Assembly (NCBI RefSeq): GCF_000307165.1
Contig: NC_018704.1
Span: 496,001 to 560,000, forward strand
Length of the DNA stretch: 64,000 nt
Origin: Amphibacillus xylanus NBRC 15112
Lineage (GTDB): Bacteria > Bacillota > Bacilli > Bacillales > Amphibacillaceae
Direction of reading: 5' to 3'
Shown: positions 27,476 through 36,426 of the stretch, piece by piece
How positions within the stretch are numbered: position 1 is the stretch's first letter
Layout of the letters: each line of letters begins with the position of its first letter
Position numbers and translations under genes: made by a program
Notes under the pieces: generated by a model
Told to the model about the DNA's origin: nothing
Seen by the model: only the letters and a program-made list of their open reading frames with translations
Database searches by the model: none

Positions 27476-27608
27476 ATAAACCTCCAGTAAATCAACATAT
27501 TTATCAACAATTATATCGATGATGTTGATGTTTGTAAATTTATCGGTAGGTTATCAGTTATTTTATGGTGATCATAATGACCATTATCAATCGGTTAAGT
27601 CATGAGCT

Positions 27609-28586
27609 TTAAATGCTAAAAGGATGAATGATACTTCCTAGCCTAATTAATCTCTTATTTGATACATCGTAATCCCAAAGATTAGCTGAGATAATTTGAT
27701 TGTTTTCATATGTTTTAAAGTAGTAGCTACACGTTTTAGTATTCATAAACGCCATATATTTTGTATAATCATCCGTTCCTCGACTCGTTAAGACAATCCC
27801 TTTAGGAATGGATACACTGTTCATGATATGGAAGCATGCCATAAGAGTTTCAGATTGATCGCTAGGAATTGGTATGTGCGTTTTTAAAAATGCCGTTCTG
27901 ACGAAACGTTCCGGTGAAGTAAATCCTCCTGGCAGATTAAATGTTCCCATTCCTTGTCCAAATGGTGTTAATGATACTTTTTGCCAGTATACTTGATCCT
28001 TTTGAGTCGTGGAGAGATTCATATAGTTTCGTAGATTTGTCAAATGCCAACGGAGATCAGGGCTATTTGCCATAACCCCAATCGGATTATCAATAATTTC
28101 AAGACCAGTTTTTGTTTGCTCAATGACTACGGTCTTGCCAGTTTTATCAGTTGCGAACCAATGTAATGGAGCTACTCTTTGGGTGACTGGGTCAGCTACA
28201 CCGACGATTGCTAGATCTTTTAATAAATTTTTCAAATCATTTGTTGAACGGCAGTGGCCTAAAAGGTAATGAACGAAATCTAAAGATGCGATTAATTTTT
28301 TATTCTCCGTCAGTTCCTCATAGTGTGCGTAACCTTCGAAATAGAGAACAGCAACTGCAAATCCAGCTTCATTTACACCATCAAAAAAACTCAACATGCC
28401 TTCTTTTTCTTGTCCGATAGCGATAAAGCTATACGTATTTATATATTGATCAGTAGTTGCTATGCTTTGCCACCGGTGTTTTCGCGGAACAACAAATAAT
28501 TCAGGCTCAATCGGATACGAAAAGTCCATTGTTCGCCCAAAGAAATTCTCGCCTTGCTTTGACTCTAGTGTCATGGCTGTACACAT
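27609..28586 (-). CDS. Choloylglycine hydrolase / penicillin V acylase family (Ntn hydrolase)
   Basis: A linear amide C-N hydrolase of about 325 residues. The start was set at 28586 because GGAGG lies just upstream and the protein then begins Met-Cys-Thr. Cys2 is the N-terminal nucleophile freed by Met removal in this family. A longer frame up to 28724 would bury the nucleophile and is wrong. Family residues follow (FFGRTMDFSYPIEPE, arginine and aspartate of the active site; GVMANSPDL with the asparagine). It may cleave bile-salt or N-acyl-homoserine-lactone/penicillin-type amides; not resolved here. Confidence 0.88.
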   Translation of the reverse strand: MCTAMTLESKQGENFFGRTMDFSYPIEPELFVVPRKHRWQSIATTDQYINTYSFIAIGQEKEGMLSFFDGVNEAGFAVAVLYFEGYAHYEELTENKKLIASLDFVHYLLGHCRSTNDLKNLLKDLAIVGVADPVTQRVAPLHWFATDKTGKTVVIEQTKTGLEIIDNPIGVMANSPDLRWHLTNLRNYMNLSTTQKDQVYWQKVSLTPFGQGMGTFNLPGGFTSPERFVRTAFLKTHIPIPSDQSETLMACFHIMNSVSIPKGIVLTSRGTDDYTKYMAFMNTKTCSYYFKTYENNQIISANLWDYDVSNKRLIRLGSIIHPFSI

Positions 28587-28826
28587 ATCTCTAACCTCCA
28601 ATGAGTGATTTGTCATCATCATTAACTTATGAGTGAATTTTGTTAAACATGTGTAACTTAATCTATCTCTATAATTAAGTAAAAATGTAGTGATTATGGT
28701 TAGAGTGCCAGTTTTGAAGATCATTTACTAATGAATATGAGTGGAGAACTATATTTTCTCCTGTTTGACTAATTAATAGATTGAGATAAGATAATGATAA
28801 CTAGTTTAATAGAGAGGAAGATCTAG

Positions 28827-30863
28827 ATGCACTATCATGTAAGTAAAAATGGAAGCGATTTCAATCCAGGGACTGAGGAGCAGCCCTTTTTAACAATTAG
28901 TAAAGCAGCATATATTGCTAAACCTGGTGATACAATTACTGTTCACGAAGGCGTTTATCGTGAATGGGTTAGTCCAAAAAGTGGTGGAACGAAGGCACAG
29001 CCAATAGTCTACCAAGCTGCAGAAGGTGAAAATGTTGTCATCACAGGTGCGGAGGTCATTACAGATTGGGTAAGGGATGGTGACATCTGGAAAACTGAAA
29101 TTGATAATCAATTTTTTGGTAACTTTAACCCATACAATGAAGTCCTTTTTGGAGACTGGTTATTTAAAACAGACCGTGTGCTTCATTTAGGGGAGGTATA
29201 TTTAGATGGACGTGCGATGTATGAGCAAGCGTCAATTGAGGACGTACGCAATCCGAAAAAGTCAGAGACATCACTTGAACCAGAGTTCACAACTTTTGCT
29301 TGGTATAGTGAAATAGATGATCATAAGACAACGATTTATGCGAATTTCCAAGGTGAAGATCCTACTAAGGGAAATGTTGAGATTAATACACGTCGTTTCT
29401 GCTTCTGGCCTGAAAACCCTGGTCGCAACTACATAACTGTTCGTGGCTTTACGATGAAACAGGCAGCGACACAATGGGCACCACCGACTGCACTTCAGGA
29501 AGGTCTAATTGGCCCTCATTGGAGTAAGGGATGGGTGATTGAAAATAATATTATCAGTGATTCTAAGAACGTTGGTATCAGCTTAGGTAAAGAAGAAAGT
29601 ACGGGTCAAAATGAATGGACGACACTGTTTACGAAAATGGGTCACCAACGTGAACAAGAGGTTATCTTTAGAGCTCTTAATAATGGTTGGAGTAAGGATA
29701 ATATCGGTAGTCATATCGTTAGAAATAATAAAATCTTTAACTGTGGTCAGGCTGGTATTGTCGGTCACCTAGGTTGTGCATTTAGTTTGATTGAGCATAA
29801 CCACATTTATGACATAAGAAAGAAAAGAGAATATCACGGTGCAGAGGTTGGTGGTATTAAACTTCATGCTGCGATTGATACGATTATTAGACATAATGTG
29901 ATCCATGATTCCTTTAGGGGAGTGTGGTTAGATTGGCAATCACAAGGTACACGAGTTCATCATAATCTCATGTTTGGTAACGATAGTGAAGATATTTTAG
30001 TTGAAGTAAGTCATGGTCCAACAATGATTGACCATAATATCTTACTGTCAGACTATTCATTTAAAACATTAAGTCATAGTACTGCGTTAGTTCATAACCT
30101 ACTAGCAGGGATTATCTCAATTGGAAATGAGTTAAATAGACATACACCATATCATGTCCCTCATAGTACAGCGATTGCTGGAATGACAAGATTTACAGGT
30201 GGAGATGATCGCTTCTACAATAACATTTTCTTACGTCCAAAAGATGATTGGCGTACGAATGAACCGATTTATCAAACATTCTTCGGCAATGATATCTTAA
30301 AAGAAGATGAAGTAGAGGATGCACAAGCACCATTCTTAGCTTATCCAGTTGGAACATCAGTCTTTAATGAATATCCTGGAGCTGATGATGAAAAACCATG
30401 GGAGAGAATGCGTAAATTCTTTGAAACAGGTGAGGAGCCGACAAAATCAACAGAGAACGAGGACGATGAGGACGAAAAACCAGCATATGCAAGTCTTTCA
30501 AAGGATGCGCCGTTGGCAATTTATGTAGAGAACAACGTATACTTTAATGGTGCTCTTGCCTATAAGAAAGAAAAAGGTGCAAAGCTGTTTGATGACTCTG
30601 CATTAGAATTTACAATCGACCGAGATAATAAAAAAGTCATTATCGATATTACTAAACCGGAGTTATTGGTTGAGAGCGCTGCGGACATTATTGATACTGA
30701 AAAGCTCGGCTTTGGTTTCCATACGGAGCAACTATTTGAAAAGCCTGATGGTACACCATATTGCTTTAACACTGATTTTTACGGTGAGCCAAGAGGCGAC
30801 AATGCTATCCCAGGTCCATTCCAAGTGACCGATAAAAAACGAATTGAAATCCCATTTAGTTAA
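28827..30863 (+). CDS. GH120 beta-xylosidase
   Basis: This 678-residue right-handed beta-helix protein matches the GH120 beta-xylosidase pattern known from Thermoanaerobacterium XylC. It opens MHYHVSKNGSDFNPGT with HEGVYREWV, has IGPHWSKGWVIE in the middle, and carries the two catalytic acids in VWLDWQSQGT (Asp) and ILVEVSHGP (Glu). No signal peptide, so it works on imported xylo-oligosaccharides. An acidic linker (about residues 535-552, EDDEDE) is longer than in the reference protein. RBS AGAGGAAG. It stands alone with its own terminator. Confidence 0.9.
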   Translation: MHYHVSKNGSDFNPGTEEQPFLTISKAAYIAKPGDTITVHEGVYREWVSPKSGGTKAQPIVYQAAEGENVVITGAEVITDWVRDGDIWKTEIDNQFFGNFNPYNEVLFGDWLFKTDRVLHLGEVYLDGRAMYEQASIEDVRNPKKSETSLEPEFTTFAWYSEIDDHKTTIYANFQGEDPTKGNVEINTRRFCFWPENPGRNYITVRGFTMKQAATQWAPPTALQEGLIGPHWSKGWVIENNIISDSKNVGISLGKEESTGQNEWTTLFTKMGHQREQEVIFRALNNGWSKDNIGSHIVRNNKIFNCGQAGIVGHLGCAFSLIEHNHIYDIRKKREYHGAEVGGIKLHAAIDTIIRHNVIHDSFRGVWLDWQSQGTRVHHNLMFGNDSEDILVEVSHGPTMIDHNILLSDYSFKTLSHSTALVHNLLAGIISIGNELNRHTPYHVPHSTAIAGMTRFTGGDDRFYNNIFLRPKDDWRTNEPIYQTFFGNDILKEDEVEDAQAPFLAYPVGTSVFNEYPGADDEKPWERMRKFFETGEEPTKSTENEDDEDEKPAYASLSKDAPLAIYVENNVYFNGALAYKKEKGAKLFDDSALEFTIDRDNKKVIIDITKPELLVESAADIIDTEKLGFGFHTEQLFEKPDGTPYCFNTDFYGEPRGDNAIPGPFQVTDKKRIEIPFS

Positions 30864-30870
30864 ATAATAT

Positions 30871-30911
30871 ACCACCATCTAGAATCGATGACCTCTAGAT
30901 GGTGGTTGTTT
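30871..30911 (+). terminator. Terminator of the GH120 gene
   Basis: ACCACCATCTAGA pairs with TCTAGATGGTGGT, then TGTTTTA, seven bases after the stop codon. Confidence 0.88.
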
Positions 30912-31077
30912 TATGAGTATATAACGAGCAATTTGATTTACTTTTGTCGAATTCAATATGATAATGATGTGTGTTAATCAATTAACATATAACTTTAGTC
31001 AAATTTAGCTTTAGAAAAAGATAACTATTAAGTGGATTTGATTAAATGTATACATTAGAGAAAGAGGGCGCTATTTT

Positions 31078-32445
31078 ATGCAGTATGACAAGGCTTTATT
31101 TGAAACAATGCCGATTCCAAAAGCGGTAGCCAAAAATTCAATCCCAGCGATTATGAGTATGTTATTGGTTTTTGTATACAATGTGGCTGATACATTTTTT
31201 ATTGGACAAACAGGTGATGAACTACAAGTTGCGGCGGTTACGTTGTCTATGCCAATATTCACCTTACTTATCGGTGCAGGTGTATTATTAGGTGTTGGTA
31301 GTACATCGGTAATTTCACGGGCATTAGGTGCTGGCCGAGAAAGATACGCAAAAAACGTATCATCCTTTGCGTTTTACGGTGCGATTGGATTTGGTCTGCT
31401 TCTAATGGTGTTATTTTGGACATTTATGCCGATCGTTTTGAAAGTTATTGGTGTGACTCCAGATACATATGACTACACGCGTGCTTATTTAAATTATCTT
31501 GTTGTTGGCGCACCGTTTGTTATTTTGTCTCAAGCCTTTAGTAATATCATTCGTGCGGAAGGTCGCTCAAGCTTAGCTATGAGAGGTATGATGCTTGGGT
31601 CGATTGCTAATATCATTTTGGATCCAATCTTTATTTTTACGTTCGATATGGGACTGACGGGAGCAGCAGTTGCCACTGTGCTTGGTAATATTTTAAGTGC
31701 TCTTTATTTTATTCGCTATTTAGTATCGGGTCGTTCAATTCTGTCAATTAATCTTAAGGATTTTAAAGTAACAGATGGCATTATGCTAGGCGTATTGGCG
31801 ATTGGTATTCCGGCGTCATTAAACAATCTTCTGTTATCTGTAGCAAATATATTTATGAATAACTTTTTATCAAATTATGGAGATATTCAGCTTGCCGCTA
31901 TGGGGGTTGCGATCAGGGCAAATATGATTTTAGTTTTTGTTCAGATTGGATTGGGACAAGGAATTCAACCATTGATTGGTTATTGTTATGGTGCAAGGAA
32001 CTTTGATAGGCTGCGAGGAATTATTAAGTTCTCCTCTATTGCAGCGATTTGTTTAGGTAGTGTCTTAACATTAATTTATTGGGTACTGACTGATACGATC
32101 ATTGGATCTTTTATTGATAATAAACAAGTCATTGCCTATGGTACACAAATGTTACGGGCACTGATTATTTCAGGTCCAATTGTTGGGATAATGTTTATTT
32201 TTATTAACGTATTACAAGGGCTTGGTAAGGCAATTCCATCACTAATTTTATCAATATCTAGACATGGTTTAGTATTTATTCCGCTCATTTACTTATTAAA
32301 TCGTATCGCAGGATTAAATGGTGTCGTTTATACACAACCAATTACAGACATCGTGACTTCTATTATAGGCGTTTCAATCTATTTAGCTGTTATGCGTGGA
32401 GTAAAACGCAGTTATGGGACTCAACAAAGACAGGCTGGGACATAA
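31078..32445 (+). CDS. MATE-family efflux transporter
   Basis: This 455-residue protein has twelve membrane segments and the MATE signatures (NVADTFFIGQTGD near residue 40, ALGAGRERYAKNVSS, GLGQGIQPLIGYCYGARN). It exports cationic drugs or metabolites using H+ or Na+. The RBS AAAGAGGG precedes the ATG. Its last codons and its TAA stop are supplied by the left end of repeat element B (CAG GCT GGG ACA TAA), so the original C-terminus has been replaced. Confidence 0.9.
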   Translation: MQYDKALFETMPIPKAVAKNSIPAIMSMLLVFVYNVADTFFIGQTGDELQVAAVTLSMPIFTLLIGAGVLLGVGSTSVISRALGAGRERYAKNVSSFAFYGAIGFGLLLMVLFWTFMPIVLKVIGVTPDTYDYTRAYLNYLVVGAPFVILSQAFSNIIRAEGRSSLAMRGMMLGSIANIILDPIFIFTFDMGLTGAAVATVLGNILSALYFIRYLVSGRSILSINLKDFKVTDGIMLGVLAIGIPASLNNLLLSVANIFMNNFLSNYGDIQLAAMGVAIRANMILVFVQIGLGQGIQPLIGYCYGARNFDRLRGIIKFSSIAAICLGSVLTLIYWVLTDTIIGSFIDNKQVIAYGTQMLRALIISGPIVGIMFIFINVLQGLGKAIPSLILSISRHGLVFIPLIYLLNRIAGLNGVVYTQPITDIVTSIIGVSIYLAVMRGVKRSYGTQQRQAGT

Positions 32446-33079
32446 CTAGCTAAGATAGTGTAAAAAAATGGTTTTGAACATATAATGAAATGTTCGAAGC
32501 CATTTTTGTTTATCTATTACTATTTTCATCGTTAATAAAATACACACAAGTTTCGCGAAATGCACACAAGTTCGCGAGAATACACACAAGTTTCGCGAAA
32601 TGCACACAAGTTTTCGGAAATGCACACAAGTTCGCGGAAATACACACAAGTTCCCGAAAATACACACAAGTTCCCGAAAATACACACAAGTTTTGCGAAA
32701 TACACACAAGTTCGCGAGAATACACACAAGTTCCCGAAAATACACACAAGTTCCCGAAAATACACACAAGTTTTGCGAAATACACACAAGTTCGCGAGAA
32801 TACACACAAGTTCCCGAAAATACACACAAGTTTTGCGAAATACACACAAGTTCGCGAAAATACACACAAGTTCCCGAAAATACACACAAGTTCCCGAAAA
32901 TACACACAAGTTTTGCGAAATACACACAAGTTCGCGAAAATACACACAAGTTTTGCGAAATACACACAAGTTCGCGGAAATACACACAAGTTTCGCGAAA
33001 TACACACAAGTTCATCTTTTAAATCAAAAAAGTATAGTGATAATTTATCTTATCAGAGGTGAGTTTTTGTCCGGGCCTC
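32433..33079. mobile_element. Repeat element B: second copy of the array-bearing element
   Basis: It begins GGCTGGGACATAAC at 32433 and ends TTTTTGTCCGGGCCTC at 33079, with the same hairpin leader (ATGGTTTTGAACA...TGTTCGAAGCCATTTTT, 32462-32508), a 20-bp array and a unique tail as in element A. The ends are less perfectly inverted than in A. The left end overlaps the MATE reading frame. Confidence 0.75.
32541..33000. repeat. Array B: 23 tandem 20-bp units
   Basis: The period is 20 bp, with a partial 24th unit at 33001. The conserved half T(A/G)CACACAAGTT is identical to array A. The variable half differs in usage: CCCGAAAA, TTGCGAAA, CGCGAGAA and CGCGAAAA dominate. A four-unit block (80 bp) at 32641-32720 is repeated exactly at 32721-32800 and, slightly changed, at 32861-32940. 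Confidence 0.97.
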
Positions 33080-33151
33080 TTTTATTAGTCAATTATTCAC
33101 AAGTTATAATTGACAATAATACCAAACTATGATGAGATTAAAATAATAGCA

Positions 33152-33178
33152 AATTAGATATCTAATTAGGTGTCTAAT
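33152..33178. promoter_or_regulatory. Tandem palindromes, probable MarR operator
   Basis: A perfect 16-bp palindrome AATTAGATATCTAATT (33152-33167) overlaps a second, imperfect one ATTAGGTGTCTAAT (33165-33178), directly before the RBS of the MarR-family gene. Placement and symmetry fit autoregulation of the marR-MFS operon. Confidence 0.7.
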
Positions 33179-33199
33179 TTGATAGTAGGAGCGAGTAAA

Positions 33200-33619
33200 A
33201 TGGATCAGCGATTTCATAAATTATTAACTAGAACTGCTAATGCTCATTTTAAAAGGAGCACGAGTCAGTTTGCTGAATTAGGCTTATCATCTGGACAACC
33301 AAAAGTGTTAGAGCGATTAGTTAATTTGGAAGGATGTATGCAAAAAGAGCTGGCGGAGGCGTGTGAAGTTGAACCAGCGACGATAACGAGTATTCTACCT
33401 AGTATGGAGAAAAAGGGCTTGATTAAGCGAGAGCCGATCATTCAAGAATCTGGCACAAGATCATTAAGCGTTCGCTTAACAGAGAAGGGTAAGGAAAAGG
33501 AGCGAGAGGTAGCGAACGTATTTAACCAGGTTGAGTCACTCAGTTTTAAGGGCTTTTCTCAAGAGGAAAAGGAGACGTTTCTCAACTTACTTGAGCGAGT
33601 CTATCAAAATATCAAATAG
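33200..33619 (+). CDS. MarR-family transcriptional regulator
   Basis: This winged-helix protein has 139 residues from the ATG at 33200, chosen because AGGAG at 33187-33191 is correctly spaced and the upstream frame lies within the operator. Motifs are QKELAEACEVEPATITSILPSMEKKGLI (recognition helix) and the wing ESGTRSLSVRLTEKGKE. It is followed 34 bp later by an MFS transporter gene, a common repressor-pump pair. Confidence 0.88.
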   Translation: MDQRFHKLLTRTANAHFKRSTSQFAELGLSSGQPKVLERLVNLEGCMQKELAEACEVEPATITSILPSMEKKGLIKREPIIQESGTRSLSVRLTEKGKEKEREVANVFNQVESLSFKGFSQEEKETFLNLLERVYQNIK

Positions 33620-33653
33620 TTTCAGATTTATTTAACTAGTTAAGGAGATTCAT

Positions 33654-34853
33654 ATGAACGATACAAATCAAACTGAAGATCACAATCATCAATTAGAAGT
33701 AAAGTCATTATGGAATCGATCATTTATACTGTTAATTTTAGTTAGTTTAATTACCGCAATGAGCTTTAATATGGTTTATGTCATTATTTCGAAGTATGCC
33801 TTGGAGGTTACACCTTCATTAACGATTGCAGGAGTAATTGCAGGTATTTTTTCAATCGCTGCATTAATTATTCGTCCAATTGCAGGTGTAACAGCAGATA
33901 CGATGAATAAAAAAAGATTATGTATCATCGCAAACTTGTTAATTACGATTGCATTGTTTGGTTATACATTTTCATTCAATGTACCTACCTTGTTTTTCTT
34001 TAGAATTCTACATGGCGTTGCATTTGGGATAAGTGGAACCGTTAACATTGCTCTCGTTACAAATTACATACCAAAAGGAAGAACTGCTGAGGGAATTGGC
34101 TATTACGGACTTGGTCAGGTTATGGCGCAAATTATTAGCCCCAATCTTGGCGTTCAAATTGAGGAACTATATGGGTTTCAACCGCTATTTTTACTTGTAA
34201 CGGGGTTATCACTTTTAGGTGTATTACTGTTAACGAGGCTTAACTATCCAAAAGAGCAGGTAACAAAAGTAAGCAAGAAACGAAAGCTCACATTGAATTC
34301 ATTAATTGCCAAAGAAGTGTTGATGTATGCCATAATTGGTGGCATGTTCTCCTTTGGTAATGGAATTGTAAGTTCATTTCTAGTGTTACTAGGTGAGGAA
34401 AGAAATATTAGGAATATTGGTTTGTTTTTCTCTGTTGGTGCCATTGTGTTATTTGTTTTAAGAATCTTTGTTGGTAAAATTGCCGACAACCAAGGCATAA
34501 CATTAATCGTTAACATTTCATTAATTGCATCTGCAATTTCAATGATATTAATTGGCTTTGCCCCAGTACTAAGTATTTTACTGCTGGCATCTGTTTTAAA
34601 GTCAATTGGACAAGGTGGGGGGCAGATTTCACTTCAGGCAGAATGTATTAAAAGAGTTGATCCAAGTCGAGTAGGGGTGGCGACAAGTACCTTTTATATC
34701 GGTGCTGATTTGGGTCAGGGCTTTGGTCCAATGATTGGAGGAGCAATTTCATCAACGTTTAATTATACAATACTGTTTCTTTTTTGTGCTGTACTTATGC
34801 TAGTAGCCATGCTTGTTTTTAATCTGTATCAAAGAAAGTATGATACAGCTTGA
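33654..34853 (+). CDS. MFS transporter
   Basis: This 399-residue protein has about twelve membrane segments. MFS loop motifs are present after helix 2 (RPIAGVTADTMNKKR) and in the second half (RIFVGKIADNQG). It probably exports a drug or metabolite sensed by the MarR protein just upstream. The start has AAGGAG at the proper distance. Substrate not inferable. Confidence 0.88.
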   Translation: MNDTNQTEDHNHQLEVKSLWNRSFILLILVSLITAMSFNMVYVIISKYALEVTPSLTIAGVIAGIFSIAALIIRPIAGVTADTMNKKRLCIIANLLITIALFGYTFSFNVPTLFFFRILHGVAFGISGTVNIALVTNYIPKGRTAEGIGYYGLGQVMAQIISPNLGVQIEELYGFQPLFLLVTGLSLLGVLLLTRLNYPKEQVTKVSKKRKLTLNSLIAKEVLMYAIIGGMFSFGNGIVSSFLVLLGEERNIRNIGLFFSVGAIVLFVLRIFVGKIADNQGITLIVNISLIASAISMILIGFAPVLSILLLASVLKSIGQGGGQISLQAECIKRVDPSRVGVATSTFYIGADLGQGFGPMIGGAISSTFNYTILFLFCAVLMLVAMLVFNLYQRKYDTA

Positions 34854-34911
34854 TAATAATTAAGTGTGCAATGATTCAATTATAAATTATCATAACAAAA
34901 GAGAGTTTTTT

Positions 34912-35841
34912 ATGGAGAAAATCTTTAAAGCACTTCCAGAGGCATACAGAAATGAATGTAGTAAGCAAGGTACGATTGAAAGTGTCTATTATCCAGTGCC
35001 GAATCTTGCTGACGGCGCGACTGAAAAGCATTTGAATCTATATCTTCCGAATGGCTATGATAAAGCGGATGATAGCAGAAAGTATAATGTCTTGTATCTT
35101 ATGCATGGTGGAGGAGAAGACGAAAATCTATTGTTTGGTGGCCCAGGTGAGAATAGGGAGTTAAAAAATATTTTAGATCACATGATTGCCAATGGCGATA
35201 TCGAGCCATTAATTGTGGTAACACCGACATTTTACGGTGTGAAAAATAATCTCCAAAATGACCCTGAGCTAAGTCATGTAGAGGGATTAGATCATCCATT
35301 ACCGATTATTGAAACGGATTATTATCATGATGAGCTAGTTAATGATTTAATACCATATATTGAAACGCAATACCATACTTATGCAAAAAGCGGAAGTAAA
35401 GCTGATCTAATTGCATCACGTGAGCATCGGGCTTTTGGTGGATTTTCAATGGGATCTGTAACGACATGGAATGTGTTTATTCATGCGCTTGATTATTTCA
35501 AATACTTCATGCCACTAAGCGGAGATTGTTGGGCATTGGTACAAAAAGCTGAGGGTAAAAAGGCAAAAGAAACAGCTGCATACTTGGCAGATGTGGCGAG
35601 AAAGTCTGGCTATCGTCCTAATGATTATTACTTATTATGTGCAACGGGTAACGGTGATATTGCATATCCAAATATGAAGCCACAAATGGATGCTCTAAAG
35701 GAGCATTCAGATGTATTTATCTATTCTGCTGATACGACTAAAGGGAATTTTTACTTTATTGATTGTGATGGTGGCGTTCATACATGGCATTGGCAAAATC
35801 AATTTATTTATAACATTCTTCTGGATCTATTTAAAAATTAA
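34912..35841 (+). CDS. Alpha/beta-hydrolase esterase (esterase D / feruloyl or acetyl-xylan type)
   Basis: An esterase of about 309 residues with the nucleophile motif GGFSMGS, an HGGGEDE loop and a C-terminal histidine in GGVHTWHWQ. The ATG at 34912, behind AAAAGAGAG, gives the usual N-terminus; a frame from 34864 lacks an RBS. Such enzymes, often next to xylanolytic genes, release feruloyl or acetyl groups. No signal peptide, so it acts on internalised oligosaccharides. Exact ester specificity is not resolved. Confidence 0.82.
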   Translation: MEKIFKALPEAYRNECSKQGTIESVYYPVPNLADGATEKHLNLYLPNGYDKADDSRKYNVLYLMHGGGEDENLLFGGPGENRELKNILDHMIANGDIEPLIVVTPTFYGVKNNLQNDPELSHVEGLDHPLPIIETDYYHDELVNDLIPYIETQYHTYAKSGSKADLIASREHRAFGGFSMGSVTTWNVFIHALDYFKYFMPLSGDCWALVQKAEGKKAKETAAYLADVARKSGYRPNDYYLLCATGNGDIAYPNMKPQMDALKEHSDVFIYSADTTKGNFYFIDCDGGVHTWHWQNQFIYNILLDLFKN

Positions 35842-35856
35842 TTTGGTTAATCCATT

Positions 35857-35892
35857 AACTTCCTGCAAAATAATTTGTGGGAAGTTTTATTA
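35857..35892 (+). terminator. Terminator of the esterase gene
   Basis: AACTTCC pairs with GGAAGTT across a short AT-rich loop, followed by TTATTATTTTATT. Confidence 0.7.
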
Positions 35893-36008
35893 TTTTATTA
35901 GAATATTAAACAATACTTTCCAACTATCGACAATAAAAAGCGCGGTAAATTGGACTTTATGCGATTTCTTGGCTATGGTTAATAATATAAGCCTTATGAG
36001 TATTTTTA

Positions 36009-36036
36009 TTGTAATATGCAAAAATAGGAGTATAAT
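36009..36036 (+). promoter_or_regulatory. Candidate promoter of the V/A-ATPase operon
   Basis: TTGTAA (36009-36014), 16 bases, then a perfect TATAAT (36031-36036). The operon's first ATG follows about 70 bases later behind GGAGGGAGGG. Confidence 0.55.
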
Positions 36037-36104
36037 CAGTTTGTATTAATGGTAGTTAATTTAAGCCAATTTTCAGTTGTTACCAACTGGAGGGAGGGAA
36101 TTAA

Positions 36105-36416
36105 ATGGATCCAGTAATTGATCAACTATTTAAAATTGATCAGATTGCAAAGAACATGGAAAGTGAAATTGACGATCAGAAGGAGAAATTACGTCAGTTA
36201 TATCGAAACAAGCAACAAGAATTTGACCAAGAGAGTAATCGACAGACAGAAGAACAATTGAGGCAAATTCAAAACGAGAGCAAACAGCTTCAAGAAGAAA
36301 TGAGCAAAAAGGTTTATGAGCAACATAAGGCTGAACGCGATCGATTAGAACATGTATACAGGAAGAAACAAGATCAGATTGTAAATCACATTTTTGAAAA
36401 TATTATTAAAGGTTGA
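36105..36416 (+). CDS. ntpF: V/A-type ATPase peripheral stalk subunit G/H-like
   Basis: This 103-residue, almost wholly helical coiled-coil protein (rich in Q, E, K, R from residue 15 on) matches the small stalk subunit that pairs with subunit E. It opens the ATPase operon behind a strong RBS (GGAGGGAGGG). The sequence is too low in complexity for certain naming; position is the main evidence. Its end overlaps the longest possible frame of the next gene. Confidence 0.75.
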   Translation: MDPVIDQLFKIDQIAKNMESEIDDQKEKLRQLYRNKQQEFDQESNRQTEEQLRQIQNESKQLQEEMSKKVYEQHKAERDRLEHVYRKKQDQIVNHIFENIIKG

Positions 36417-36426
36417 GGTGGGTGAG

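Noticed and set aside
28587..28724. Longer N-terminus for the choloylglycine hydrolase family protein
   Set aside because: It would add 46 residues in front of the nucleophile cysteine, which must become residue 1 after Met removal; GGAGG sits before the ATG at 28586.
35711..36049. 112-codon ORF overlapping the esterase end and the ATPase promoter region
   Set aside because: Overlaps a well-supported gene in another frame, crosses its terminator and the TATAAT, and has no RBS.
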